NCBI GenBank assembly: GCA_947450545.1
Contig: CANFVU010000014.1
Span: 1-32,533 of the forward strand
DNA length: 32,533 nt
From: Actinomycetota bacterium
Lineage (GTDB): Bacteria; Actinomycetota; Actinomycetes; Nanopelagicales; Nanopelagicaceae
Reading direction: 5' to 3'
A program made the translations under genes and the position numbers. Positions 8,304 through 16,229 of the stretch are shown here, piece by piece (position 1 is the first letter of the stretch; the number at the start of each line of letters is the position of its first letter). The notes beneath the pieces were generated by a model. It saw only the letters and a program-made list of their open reading frames with translations. It searched no databases and was not told the origin of the DNA.

Positions 8304-9651
8304 GCCTCGCTATTCGACTTCTCCCGCTCGGTTGCTCGCATATAACTTGATTCGCCAAGTAAACCACGAGGGTGCATACGCAAATTTGCGACTCCCAACT
8401 CTTCTTGAGGAGTCTGATCTTGATGAGAGAGATCGTGGTTTTGCAACAGAACTGAGTTATGGAACTCTCCGAATGCAAGGCAAATACGATTCACTTATTC
8501 AGCGATACTCGAGCAGAGATTTTGCTCGTATCGAGCCCGAATTGATTGATATTTTGCGTATGGGGTTGCATGAGATATTTGGAATGCGTACTCCTGAACA
8601 CGCCTCAGTGAGTCAAACTGTTGATCTTGCAAAACATATAGTGGGTGAAAGTAGCGGTGCATTCGTCAACGCAATTTTGCGTAGCGCCATTCGTGATGAG
8701 GTTCCCGTCGAATACACCAGCGAGCTACAACGTTTGAGTCGTGAATACTCGCATCCCGAATGGATTGTGCAAAGCTTTTACGATCTCACTAAGGATTGGG
8801 GTCGCGTAGAGAGCATTCTCATCTCGGATAATGAAGCCGCAACGCCTCACTTGGTTGCGTGGCCAGGTGAATCCACAGTGGATGAACTGCTTGATATCGG
8901 GGGAGAACCTCTCTCAGATACACGTTTTGGCGTACTTTCAAATCAACCTCCGAGAAATTATCTTCCCGTGAGAGAACGGCGCGCTGGAGTTCAAGATCGT
9001 GGTTCTCAGATTGTTGGAGAAACTTTTCTCAGCACAGCATCTGAAAGTTCGCGCGAACTACATTGGTTAGATATGTGCGCTGGTCCAGGTGGCAAAGCTG
9101 CCTATTTGTACCACTCGCTCCATACTTTACGTCCTCAGGATACTTTCACTGCAAATGAAATTTCCGAACATAGAGCTGCTCTCGTCGCACAAGTGATTCC
9201 GTCCAACCATGTGATTACTGGTGCCGGCCAGGATCTTGAGAAGGCACCTGCGCGTTACGACAGAATTTTGGTCGATGCTCCATGTACAGGATTGGGAGCG
9301 CTTCGTCGTCGCCCTGAAGCGAGATGGCGACGCACATTGAACGATCTCAAAGAGTTGGTTGTTATCCAAAGAGAACTTCTCGATTCTGCTGCAAAGATTC
9401 TTTCGAGTGATGGAATAATTGGATATGTCACGTGCTCACCCCATATTGCCGAAACGCGCCTTCAGGTTGCGGATTTTCTCTATAGACATAAAGATTTCGA
9501 GCTTCTCTCGCTAAATTCCTACTCGCATGATCTTCCTCCAGATTCTCTGCAATCCGATGGAACGCTTCAATTATGGACGGATCTACATAATACAGATTCG
9601 ATGTTTATGGCTCTCTTTCAGCGAAAAGTAGAAACTCCTTCCGGAAAATGA
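8296..9651 (+). CDS. rsmB: 16S rRNA (cytosine-967-C5)-methyltransferase RsmB
   Basis: Methylates a cytosine of 16S rRNA using S-adenosylmethionine. I chose GTG 8296 (MSRPRYSTSPARLLAYNLI), which gives 451 residues and begins just before the NusB-like RNA-binding domain (about 8-140). The frame is open further upstream, but that part lies inside fmt and does not resemble the family. The Rossmann domain has LDMCAGPGGKA (SAM site, from residue 258), DAPCTG with Cys330, and VTCSPHIAET with Cys380. These are the two-cysteine arrangement of RNA m5C methyltransferases. Start and stop of neighbours overlap, so it is cotranscribed with fmt. Confidence 0.94.
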   Translation: MSRPRYSTSPARLLAYNLIRQVNHEGAYANLRLPTLLEESDLDERDRGFATELSYGTLRMQGKYDSLIQRYSSRDFARIEPELIDILRMGLHEIFGMRTPEHASVSQTVDLAKHIVGESSGAFVNAILRSAIRDEVPVEYTSELQRLSREYSHPEWIVQSFYDLTKDWGRVESILISDNEAATPHLVAWPGESTVDELLDIGGEPLSDTRFGVLSNQPPRNYLPVRERRAGVQDRGSQIVGETFLSTASESSRELHWLDMCAGPGGKAAYLYHSLHTLRPQDTFTANEISEHRAALVAQVIPSNHVITGAGQDLEKAPARYDRILVDAPCTGLGALRRRPEARWRRTLNDLKELVVIQRELLDSAAKILSSDGIIGYVTCSPHIAETRLQVADFLYRHKDFELLSLNSYSHDLPPDSLQSDGTLQLWTDLHNTDSMFMALFQRKVETPSGK

Positions 9652-9652
9652 T

Positions 9653-9658
9653 TAGAGT
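9653..9658 (+). promoter_or_regulatory. Leaderless -10 box for rpe
   Basis: TAGAGT, 6 bases before the GTG start of rpe at 9665, in the 13-base gap after rsmB. It has the same geometry as the other leaderless signals in the window. A convincing -35 is not seen. Confidence 0.55.
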
Positions 9659-9664
9659 GCAACT

Positions 9665-10333
9665 GTGAGCACGATCCAGATTTGCCCGAGCATCCTCAAT
9701 GCTGATCGAAGTAATCTTGCCGCTGAAATTCGCAGAATCGAAGCGGATGCTGATTGGTTGCATTTGGATGTAATGGATTCTATTTTTGTTCCAGCCCAAA
9801 CCTTTTCTTTCGATGATTCCGTAAAGATCATCCAGGGAACTTCGTTACCGGTGGACTCGCACTTAATGATCGCGAATCCAGATGAAGTTGCTTCGGAATA
9901 TGCACGGGCCGGATCAAAGAGTGTGACTTTCCATTTAGAAGCGAGTAAAGATCCGAAAGAAACTCTTCGGCGTATTAGAGAAGCTGGTGCGCGAGCATCT
10001 GTCGCCATCAAGCCAGCTACACCCGTTGAGTTTCTTTTCGACCTGCTGGACTTCGCGGATATGTTTCTTGTGATGACTGTTGAGCCTGGCGCGGGGGGTC
10101 AATCTTTTATGCGAGACATGCTGCCTAAAGTGAAAGCTCTTAGGAGCCGAATTTCTGAAATATCTGGTAGCCAATGGATACAGGTGGATGGCGGCATTTC
10201 ACTCGACACGATCTCCGAGGCTCGCTTGGCCGGTGCAGATCTCTTTGTGGCGGGAAGTGCAGTCTATAAATCTGATGACGCAGGAGACATGATTCAAGCG
10301 CTGCGCCAACGTGCGAACGAAGTTGAAGGTTAG
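9665..10333 (+). CDS. rpe: Ribulose-phosphate 3-epimerase
   Basis: Interconverts ribulose 5-phosphate and xylulose 5-phosphate in the pentose phosphate pathway. The 222-residue TIM barrel shows PSILNAD, the metal-site HLDVMD (His33, Asp35), SHLMI (His66), TVEPGAGGQSF and VDGGI. DSIFVP replaces the common DGHFVPN. The GTG start is fixed by the TAGAGT box 6 bases upstream. The transporter gene follows after 2 bases. In many actinobacteria rpe stands at the head of a riboflavin gene run; here only the transporter is present. Confidence 0.95.
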   Translation: MSTIQICPSILNADRSNLAAEIRRIEADADWLHLDVMDSIFVPAQTFSFDDSVKIIQGTSLPVDSHLMIANPDEVASEYARAGSKSVTFHLEASKDPKETLRRIREAGARASVAIKPATPVEFLFDLLDFADMFLVMTVEPGAGGQSFMRDMLPKVKALRSRISEISGSQWIQVDGGISLDTISEARLAGADLFVAGSAVYKSDDAGDMIQALRQRANEVEG

Positions 10334-10335
10334 GT

Positions 10336-11016
10336 ATGTCTATTCTTAAGTGGCTCTTCGAAGCCAATCTTCATTTCGGCAGCAAATCAATTGCGGTTCG
10401 CGAAATCATTGGTGGTGTTCTCGGATTGTCGAGCGCCGTCCTTGGTATGCGTCGCAAAGTTGCTGCATGGCCTATAGGTATTTTGGGAGATGGCTTGCTC
10501 TTCACCGTATTTCTAGGAGCGGTCTTCTCTTTCGGTGACAAGACTCAACATGCAAACTTTTATGGCCAAGCGGGAAGAAATCTTCTCCTCATTATTGTGA
10601 GCGTATACGGTTGGATTCGCTGGGCTGCCCATCGAAAAGCAAATGTGAGTGCTCCGGTTGTTGAACCACGTTGGACAACAGCCAAGGAGAAGGCCTATCT
10701 CATTCCAGCCATCATCGCATTCTTCGTAATCTCATCGAGAATCTTTGTCGCCTTAGGCGAGAGCGGCACATGGCTCTTGGTCGATACATGGATCTTTACT
10801 GGTACTGCACTTGCCACATACGGAATGAGTAGAGGATATGTTGAGTTCTGGCTCGTGTGGGTAGCAGTTGACTTTGTTGGAGTCCCATTTGCCTTCAAGA
10901 ATGGTTATTACCCAACAGGCACTCTCTATGCAATCTATCTGCCATTTGTAATCTGGGGCTTCATTTCTTGGCTCAAGATATCGAAGTATGAAAAGCGAGA
11001 GGTCGCAGCTCTCTAG
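10336..11016 (+). CDS. pnuC: PnuC-family vitamin transporter, riboflavin transporter (RibM/PnuX) type inferred
   Basis: Integral membrane facilitator of 226 residues, rich in hydrophobic segments (about residues 22-40, 46-66, 82-98, 118-138, 142-160, 163-180 and 192-213). Family signs are WPIGILGDGLLF, the NLLLIIVSVYGWIRW segment, and the C-terminal run VEFWLVWVAVDFVGVPFAFKNGYY. PnuC proteins carry nicotinamide riboside, thiamine or riboflavin. Two things favour riboflavin: the VEFW/VDxxGVP..F.NGY pattern recalls RibM of Streptomyces, and RibM lies in the rib operon just before hisE-hisG there, the same neighbour order as here. No FMN riboswitch is visible. Substrate is therefore inferred; nicotinamide riboside remains possible. 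Confidence 0.85.
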   Translation: MSILKWLFEANLHFGSKSIAVREIIGGVLGLSSAVLGMRRKVAAWPIGILGDGLLFTVFLGAVFSFGDKTQHANFYGQAGRNLLLIIVSVYGWIRWAAHRKANVSAPVVEPRWTTAKEKAYLIPAIIAFFVISSRIFVALGESGTWLLVDTWIFTGTALATYGMSRGYVEFWLVWVAVDFVGVPFAFKNGYYPTGTLYAIYLPFVIWGFISWLKISKYEKREVAAL

Positions 11017-11022
11017 TAAACT
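11017..11022 (+). promoter_or_regulatory. Leaderless -10 box for hisE
   Basis: TAAACT directly follows the stop codon of the transporter gene and ends 6 bases before the hisE ATG at 11029. It would let hisEG be transcribed separately from rpe and the transporter. Confidence 0.5.
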
Positions 11023-11028
11023 ATTGCT

Positions 11029-11292
11029 ATGAAGTCATTCGAAGCGCTCTGGTTGGAATTAACCGAAAAGGCACAATCCCGACCAGAAGGCTCCGGAACG
11101 GTCGAAGCGCTCGATGCCGGAATTCACTCAATGGGAAAGAAGATCATTGAAGAAGCAGGCGAAGTGTGGCTCGCAGCAGAACATGAAAGCAACGAGGCTC
11201 TTGCTCTTGAAATTAGTCAACTTCTCTATCGTCTTCAGGTGTTGATGATTGCTCGTGGAATTTCCCTTGATGATGTTTATAGAGAGTTGTAG
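11029..11292 (+). CDS. hisE: Phosphoribosyl-ATP pyrophosphatase
   Basis: Hydrolyses phosphoribosyl-ATP to phosphoribosyl-AMP, the second step of histidine synthesis. The 87-residue, all-helical MazG-like protein has [18 protein letters not shown] and [19 protein letters not shown], where the EExxE and ExxD-type acidic residues bind magnesium. The length is normal for stand-alone HisE. It precedes hisG by 2 bases, the usual actinobacterial arrangement apart from the other his genes. Confidence 0.95.
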   Translation: MKSFEALWLELTEKAQSRPEGSGTVEALDAGIHSMGKKIIEEAGEVWLAAEHESNEALALEISQLLYRLQVLMIARGISLDDVYREL

Positions 11293-11294
11293 GA

Positions 11295-12125
11295 ATGATA
11301 AAAGTAGCCGTCCCCAATAAAGGTTCTCTCGCGGAGAGCGCCGCGCTCATTCTGAAAGAGGCCGGCTATCGCCAACGCTCTGATTCCCGAGATTTAACTC
11401 TCTACGATCCAGAAAATGATATTGAGTTTTACTACTTACGACCACGCGATATTGCTGTTTATGTAGGGTCGGGGGAGTTGGATATTGGAGTAACTGGACG
11501 AGATCTCCTCGTGGATAGCGGTGTCACTGCAGTTGAAATTTTATCCTTAGATTTCGGTCGCAGCACTTTTCGTTTTGCTGCAAAAGAAGAAACTGCACTC
11601 AACAACAAACGAATCGCAACTGCCTATCCTGGTTTAGTAGAAAAGTATTTATCCGAGAAGGGGATTGCAGCAACGGTGGTTCGTCTCGACGGCGCTGTTG
11701 AGTCCTCGGTTCGTTTAGGTGTCGCTGACGTGATTGCAGATGTCGTATCTACCGGAGGAACTCTTCGCCAAGCAGGCTTGAAAGTTTTCGGAGAGCCTTT
11801 GCTTGAATCGGAGGCGATTCTTATAGAACGAACCGGCGCAAAGAGAAGTGAAGCGATTGAAACTCTTCTTCGCCGAATTAATGGAGTCGTTATTGCTAGA
11901 CAGTATGTTCTCGTAGATTACGATGTAGAGACGAGCAATCTTGCTGCTGCAACTGCTTTGACGCCAGGAATTGAATCCCCAACAATCTCTCCCTTACAAA
12001 AAGAGGGTTGGAGCGCTGTTCGGGCTATGGTCAAAAGCCGTGAAGTAAATAAGATTATGGATGAGCTCTACAAAGTTGGAGCACGTGGAATTCTTGTAAC
12101 AGATATTCACGCGAGCAGACTCTAA
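11295..12125 (+). CDS. hisG: ATP phosphoribosyltransferase, long form
   Basis: Condenses ATP and PRPP, the committed step of histidine synthesis. The 276-residue protein is the long, self-sufficient type. The catalytic lobes carry [23 protein letters not shown] and the PRPP loop [13 protein letters not shown]. From about residue 205 a C-terminal ACT-like domain ([32 protein letters not shown]) mediates histidine feedback inhibition, so no HisZ is needed. A short AGGA lies before the ATG. It converges on serB with only 9 bases between stops. Confidence 0.95.
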   Translation: MIKVAVPNKGSLAESAALILKEAGYRQRSDSRDLTLYDPENDIEFYYLRPRDIAVYVGSGELDIGVTGRDLLVDSGVTAVEILSLDFGRSTFRFAAKEETALNNKRIATAYPGLVEKYLSEKGIAATVVRLDGAVESSVRLGVADVIADVVSTGGTLRQAGLKVFGEPLLESEAILIERTGAKRSEAIETLLRRINGVVIARQYVLVDYDVETSNLAAATALTPGIESPTISPLQKEGWSAVRAMVKSREVNKIMDELYKVGARGILVTDIHASRL

Positions 12126-12129
12126 GAAT

Positions 12130-12145
12130 CTGATTTAAGAATCAG
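12130..12145. terminator. Small inverted repeat between hisG and serB stops, possible weak bidirectional terminator
   Basis: CTGATT-TAAG-AATCAG is a perfect 6-bp stem with a 4-base loop in the convergent junction, overlapping the serB stop codon. It is AT-rich and the T-run after it is short (CTTTA), so it is at most a weak terminator. Confidence 0.3.
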
Positions 12146-13352
12146 CTTTATCGGCAGCTTCGATCTCTTCCCGGGGAATACCCATCAAGTACAGAATTGA
12201 ATCAAGATACGGGGTGTTGAGAGACGCATCGGCTTGTGCCTTTACAGAGGGCTTAGCATTAAATGCAATACCCAATCCTGCCGCTTTCAGCATATCCAAA
12301 TCATTCGCTCCATCGCCTACAGCGATGGTTTGCGTCAATGCAACGCCTTCTGCCTTCGCAAATTCTTCTAAGAAGCGTGCTTTCGCTGCTCTGTCGACGA
12401 TGTCTCCCACAATTTTACCGGTCAGCTTTCCATCCACGATTTCTAAAGTATTCGCCCTAAAGAAATCGAGTCTCATCTCCTCGATAATAGGTTCGATCAC
12501 ATTGGTGAAGCCACCAGAAACGATCCCAACTTTATGACCCAAACGATGAAGGGTGCGGACCAACGTTCTAGCACCGGGGGTGAGAGTGATTCTCTCTCTA
12601 ATGTTAACGATTGCGCTCTCTGGCAATCCCGCAAGTAGCGCAGTTCGTGCCGAAAGGGATTGTTTGAAATCCAACTCACCTTTCATTGCAGATTCCGTAA
12701 TCGCCTTTACTTGATCTCCAACTCCGGCATCTTCGGCAAGCAAGTCGATGACCTCTTGCTGGATGAAAGTGGAGTCCATATCAAGAAGAACGATTCTCTT
12801 GGATCGACGTGTTAAACCTCCAGCTTCAATGGCCAGGTCGATACCTTCCGTGAGAGCTAAATCTGCTAAATCTCGTTGCAAATCGCGAGAGTTGGAAGAT
12901 TGTGGGATCGCTACGTCGAATTCAATGGCGGTTACTGGATAGGAAGCTGTCCGACGAAAGCGTTCAACATTGCCTTTATGTGCATTGATGACAGATGCAA
13001 CTTTAGCGATTGCGTGAGGTTTCAACTCTTTTGCTAGAACGACTAATTGCAGGGCTTGTGTATTTTCATCTTGAGCCCGCTCTACATCGGTGAAGTCCAC
13101 TGCGACATCGAGCCCGAGTCGCTCACCAAGAGCGAGTAAGTCATCCTCGATACCATCCGAGTGGGCAGGGTCGAGGGAGATGAGTGTTGTAAGAATCAAT
13201 CGTCCACGAATAATTACTTGCTCCATATCCAAGACCACGATGGAGAAGGGGGAGAGTGTTTCAAAGAGAGATTGTGTGACTCCAGGGGCATCTGCGCCTG
13301 AGATGAGGATCAAGCCAGTAAATGTCGGGTGAGGTAAATCTTGCTTGATCAT
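12135..13352 (-). CDS. serB: Phosphoserine phosphatase with two N-terminal ACT domains
   Basis: Releases serine from phosphoserine, the final step of serine synthesis. The 405-residue protein has two ACT-like regulatory domains (about 12-85 and 100-175), then a HAD hydrolase. HAD motifs are DMDST (nucleophile Asp191, acid Asp193), GIVSGG (277-281), the lysine in RAAKARFLEE and GDGANDLDM (346-354). DMDSTFI has Phe where Leu or Val is more common. This tandem-ACT architecture resembles mycobacterial SerB2, which is feedback-controlled by serine; control here is inferred. The ATG is preceded by a leaderless-type -10 box. It is divergent from the ABC ATPase gene. Confidence 0.94.
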   Translation of the reverse strand: MIKQDLPHPTFTGLILISGADAPGVTQSLFETLSPFSIVVLDMEQVIIRGRLILTTLISLDPAHSDGIEDDLLALGERLGLDVAVDFTDVERAQDENTQALQLVVLAKELKPHAIAKVASVINAHKGNVERFRRTASYPVTAIEFDVAIPQSSNSRDLQRDLADLALTEGIDLAIEAGGLTRRSKRIVLLDMDSTFIQQEVIDLLAEDAGVGDQVKAITESAMKGELDFKQSLSARTALLAGLPESAIVNIRERITLTPGARTLVRTLHRLGHKVGIVSGGFTNVIEPIIEEMRLDFFRANTLEIVDGKLTGKIVGDIVDRAAKARFLEEFAKAEGVALTQTIAVGDGANDLDMLKAAGLGIAFNAKPSVKAQADASLNTPYLDSILYLMGIPREEIEAADKADS

Positions 13353-13358
13353 GGCGCT

Positions 13359-13364
13359 ATTTTA
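13359..13364 (-). promoter_or_regulatory. Leaderless -10 box for serB
   Basis: Read on the minus strand this is TAAAAT, 6 bases before the serB ATG. It is one of the best -10 matches in the window; a -35 box is not evident. Confidence 0.6.
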
Positions 13365-13387
13365 GGGTCTTTCGAGCTCTCTACGGG

Positions 13388-13393
13388 TATCTT
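13388..13393 (+). promoter_or_regulatory. Probable -10 box for the ABC ATPase gene
   Basis: TATCTT lies 8 bases before the GTG at 13402, which would give a leader of 0-2 bases. It shares a 49-base divergent region with the serB promoter. Confidence 0.4.
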
Positions 13394-13401
13394 TCACTCT
13401 C

Positions 13402-14184
13402 GTGAGCCAGATTCTTCAATTCCAGAACGCAACAGTGGTCCGCAGTCAGAAAAGGATTCTCGGCCCAGTCTCACTCACAATCAATGAAGGTGAGAGATGG
13501 GTTGTCTTAGGACCCAACGGTGCTGGCAAAACAACATTTTTTCAATTAGCAGGAACAATCATGCATCCCACACAAGGTTCCGTATCGGTTCTTGGTGAAA
13601 CTCTAGGCAAAGTTGATGTCTTTGAACTTCGTCCTCGAATCGGATTAATGACTCACAACACAATTGAACAGATTCCTTTTGATGAAAAGGTGATCGATGT
13701 CGTGTTGACATCTGCCTACGCAATTTATGGACGCTGGGAAGAAGAGTATGACTTATGGGATGAGTCACGAGCTATGGGACTCCTCACAACTCTTGGTGTC
13801 CGGGATTTAGCGCAACGACTTTTTGGAACTCTCAGCGATGGCGAAAAGAAGAGAGCGCTTATTGCAAGGGCTCTCATGCCCAATCCTGAGCTACTTCTTT
13901 TGGATGAACCTGCAGCAGGGCTTGACCTTGGAGGACGTGAAGATCTTCTCAAGCGACTGACCGCACTTGCTCTTGACCCTCTAGCCCCAGCAACAATCAT
14001 CATTACTCATCACATCGAAGAGATTCCTTCAGGCACCACTCACGCGCTATTACTCAATGGTGGTGAGGTGGTTGCAGTCGGACCCATTGCAACTGTAATC
14101 ACTGATACAAATTTGTCGAGTGCTTATGGTCTTCCAGTCGCAGTTACACACGATGCAGGCCGTTATTTTGCTCGAGCTCTCTAA
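13402..14184 (+). CDS. ABC transporter ATP-binding protein (YlmA-like, no permease nearby)
   Basis: A 260-residue ABC ATPase with Walker A GPNGAGKT (37-44), signature LSDGEKKR (Asp and Glu where LSGGQ is usual), Walker B LLLLDEP and the switch histidine in IIITHHIEE. Between Walker A and the signature it has an unusual helical insert rich in Trp and acidic residues (YGRWEEEYDLWDESRAMG). No membrane partner is encoded next to it, so the substrate is unknown; it may serve a distant permease or have a non-transport role. The GTG start is supported by a nearby -10 box. The 3' end overlaps ung by 32 bases. Confidence 0.88.
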   Translation: MSQILQFQNATVVRSQKRILGPVSLTINEGERWVVLGPNGAGKTTFFQLAGTIMHPTQGSVSVLGETLGKVDVFELRPRIGLMTHNTIEQIPFDEKVIDVVLTSAYAIYGRWEEEYDLWDESRAMGLLTTLGVRDLAQRLFGTLSDGEKKRALIARALMPNPELLLLDEPAAGLDLGGREDLLKRLTALALDPLAPATIIITHHIEEIPSGTTHALLLNGGEVVAVGPIATVITDTNLSSAYGLPVAVTHDAGRYFARAL

Positions 14185-14815
14185 AGAAATTCCAGAAGCC
14201 TGGCTCTCACAACTCACTCGCTCACGAACAACAATCGACCGAATATCCGAAAATCTTTTAGGTTCGACATACATTCCAAAGCGCGGTGACGTTTTTCGAG
14301 CACTCGAGGTTGATCCTGACAGAGTCCGAGTCGTCATAGTGGGTCAAGATCCTTACCCTAACCGTGAACATGCGATGGGCTTAGCTTTCTCCGTGCGCAG
14401 CGGTGTTCACCCATTGCCGGCCTCGCTTCGCAATATCTTTACAGAGCTCTATGAAGATGTCGGAGTTCGGAACATGTCAGGCGATTTATCCTCTTGGGTT
14501 GATCAAGGGGTCTTGCTTCTCAACCGTGTTCTTACAACTACCCCTGAAAATTCCCTCGGGCATGCAGGATTAGGATGGGAAAAGGTGTCGGAAGAGATTA
14601 TAGAAATTGCGAGCCGTAGAAAGCCTGTGGCAATTTTGTGGGGAAAGAAAGCACAAGAACTGTCGAAATATTTTGAACCGGACCGAACGATTATTTCAGC
14701 ACATCCCAGTCCTTTGAGTGCCTACCGTGGATTTTTTGGAAGTAAACCGTTTTCACGAACGAACGAACTGTTAGCGAGTGTAGGAACGTCTCCGATTAAT
14801 TGGCAAACCTATTAA
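14153..14815 (+). CDS. ung: Uracil-DNA glycosylase
   Basis: Cuts uracil from DNA, starting base-excision repair of deaminated cytosine. The protein has the water-activating motif GQDPYPN (64-70, Asp66), SLRNIF for phosphate contacts, LLLNRVLT, the uracil-binding WG(K)KAQ region, and HPSPLSAYRGFFGSKPF with the catalytic histidine. The start is uncertain: ATG 14153 gives 220 residues, and TTG 14168 has a better-spaced AGG upstream. Both lie inside the preceding ABC ATPase gene, so translation is probably coupled. The 3' end overlaps the convergent YczE-like gene by 20 bases. Confidence 0.93.
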   Translation: MQAVILLELSKEIPEAWLSQLTRSRTTIDRISENLLGSTYIPKRGDVFRALEVDPDRVRVVIVGQDPYPNREHAMGLAFSVRSGVHPLPASLRNIFTELYEDVGVRNMSGDLSSWVDQGVLLLNRVLTTTPENSLGHAGLGWEKVSEEIIEIASRRKPVAILWGKKAQELSKYFEPDRTIISAHPSPLSAYRGFFGSKPFSRTNELLASVGTSPINWQTY

Positions 14816-15479
14816 CCAAGTTGAAAGAGATTGCGACTGAGTTTCCAATAAGTACCGCAAAAAGAGCTGTACCTATACCTGCACGGCCACCTAAGGCAAC
14901 ACCTATAGATAGAGCAACAACTTCGATACACAGTCGAACACGACCGACTCGAATTCCAGTTTTCTTGTGAAGCGCAGTCATGAGTCCATCTCTCGGTCCA
15001 GGACCAAGTCCACACGTTATATAGAGTGCGGAAGCGAAGCCCACCATTCCAATTCCACAGAGCGACATAGTTACCGAAGTTATCGGCGCGTTATGAACAA
15101 GAGGAATATGCGAAACTCCCAATTCAAGAAAGTATGCAATGACAACCATATTTGCCAAAGTGCCGAAACCCGGACGTTCACCCAAGGGTATCCATAGAGC
15201 CAAAATCACGGCGCTTATGAGAAAAGTTGATTCACCAATATTGAGCGGCGTATGGAGCGATAAACCTTGAGCGAAAACAGTCCAAGGAGAGTTTCCGATA
15301 TTGGACTGAACTAAGAGAGCTTCTCCGATTCCGAAAAATGCCAGACCTGAAATGAGAATCACCAAACGCATTGGGGACAAGTCCCAGCGATGTTTCCCAG
15401 TCCATTTAACGTGAGGAACTGTTTTGTGAGGAGCTAAGAACTGAATAACTCTACGAAACACATTCTTCTGCTCGCTCAC
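14796..15479 (-). CDS. YczE/YitT-like integral membrane protein
   Basis: A 227-residue membrane protein of unknown function. After a soluble basic N-terminus of about 35 residues come four to six hydrophobic segments (about 38-57, 78-97, 104-122, 130-152, 180-200 and 203-220). Family-like sequence is seen in GEALLVQSNIGNSPWTVFAQGLSLHTPLNIG and ITCGLGPGPRDGLMTAL, a duplicated glycine/proline-rich half motif (GxxPW and GPGPRDG). The GTG start is supported by a TAAACT box 6 bases upstream. It is divergent from the DUF554 gene with only 15 bases between the start codons. Confidence 0.85.
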   Translation of the reverse strand: MSEQKNVFRRVIQFLAPHKTVPHVKWTGKHRWDLSPMRLVILISGLAFFGIGEALLVQSNIGNSPWTVFAQGLSLHTPLNIGESTFLISAVILALWIPLGERPGFGTLANMVVIAYFLELGVSHIPLVHNAPITSVTMSLCGIGMVGFASALYITCGLGPGPRDGLMTALHKKTGIRVGRVRLCIEVVALSIGVALGGRAGIGTALFAVLIGNSVAISFNLVNRFAN

Positions 15480-15482
15480 TGT

Positions 15483-15488
15483 TAGAGT
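15483..15488 (+). promoter_or_regulatory. Leaderless -10 box for the DUF554 gene
   Basis: TAGAGT ends 6 bases before the ATG at 15495. It shares three bases with the opposite-strand box of the YczE-like gene (15486-15491), and any -35 would fall in that gene's coding region. Confidence 0.55.
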
Positions 15489-15491
15489 TTA
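15486..15491 (-). promoter_or_regulatory. Leaderless -10 box for the YczE-like gene
   Basis: On the minus strand this is TAAACT, 6 bases before the GTG start at 15479. It interlocks with the plus-strand TAGAGT at 15483-15488. Confidence 0.55.
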
Positions 15492-15494
15492 ACC

Positions 15495-16229
15495 ATGTTC
15501 CATGGGATCGGTACGGTAATAAACATTGCAGCCATTGTTGCAGGTGGAAGCATTGGGATGCTTACCGGCGGACGCCTCAATGTTCGAACGAAAGAACTGA
15601 TCACAGATGTTCTGGGCTGCATCACGCTTATCGCCGCCGCGGATGCCATCTCATCGTTATGGCACTCGCATTTTGTTCAAGCCGTGCCCAAAGGTTGGAC
15701 TCTTCTCGGAACTCTCTTTGCGCTGATTGTTGGCGGAGCTCTTGGAACTCTCTTGAAGATTCAAGACCGTTTAGAAAGTTTCGGAGAGCTTCTTCGACGC
15801 AAATTTGGCAGCAATGACGAGAAGTCCTTCATCTCTGGCTTCATGGCAGCAACACTTCTCTTTGCAATAGGACCGTTAGCGATTCTCGGAAGCATCAGTG
15901 ATGGAATGGGAAGTGGCACAACGCAATTAGCACTGAAAAGTACATTGGATTTCTTCGCATCTATAGCTTTTGCTTCATCGTTTGGCGGGGGAGTAATAGC
16001 ATCAATTTTTCCTGTTGGTCTCTATCAAGGTGCATGGACTGCCGTAGGAGTTTTCCTAGGCAATGTGATGTCCGAGTACCAAGTGGATGCAATGACTGTA
16101 GCTGGTGGAGTATTACTTTTTGGCATCTCTCTTCGACTGTTGGATATCAAAGTCATCCGTGTAGGCGATCTTTTACCAGCACTTTTTCTAGCGCCACTAA
16201 TAGCTCTAGCAGCGCATCAATTCATTTAG
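15495..16229 (+). CDS. DUF554 membrane protein (YdfK-like)
   Basis: A 244-residue membrane protein of the DUF554 family, whose transport or other role is not established. Visible hydrophobic segments run near residues 5-25, 38-56, 68-88, 112-135, 148-168, 172-196, 200-214 and 225-243. Family signature sequence is FMAATLLFAIGPLAILGSISDGMGSG, and glycine-rich AGGSIGMLTGGRLN at the N-terminus. It starts 15 bases from the divergent YczE-like gene, so the two membrane proteins may be expressed in alternation. Its stop codon overlaps the stop of the convergent alcohol dehydrogenase gene. Confidence 0.88.
   Translation: MFHGIGTVINIAAIVAGGSIGMLTGGRLNVRTKELITDVLGCITLIAAADAISSLWHSHFVQAVPKGWTLLGTLFALIVGGALGTLLKIQDRLESFGELLRRKFGSNDEKSFISGFMAATLLFAIGPLAILGSISDGMGSGTTQLALKSTLDFFASIAFASSFGGGVIASIFPVGLYQGAWTAVGVFLGNVMSEYQVDAMTVAGGVLLFGISLRLLDIKVIRVGDLLPALFLAPLIALAAHQFI

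Noticed and set aside
10334-10335. FMN riboswitch for the PnuC/RibM-type gene
   Set aside because: The transporter starts 2 bases after rpe and the gap before rpe is 13 bases, too short for an FMN element.
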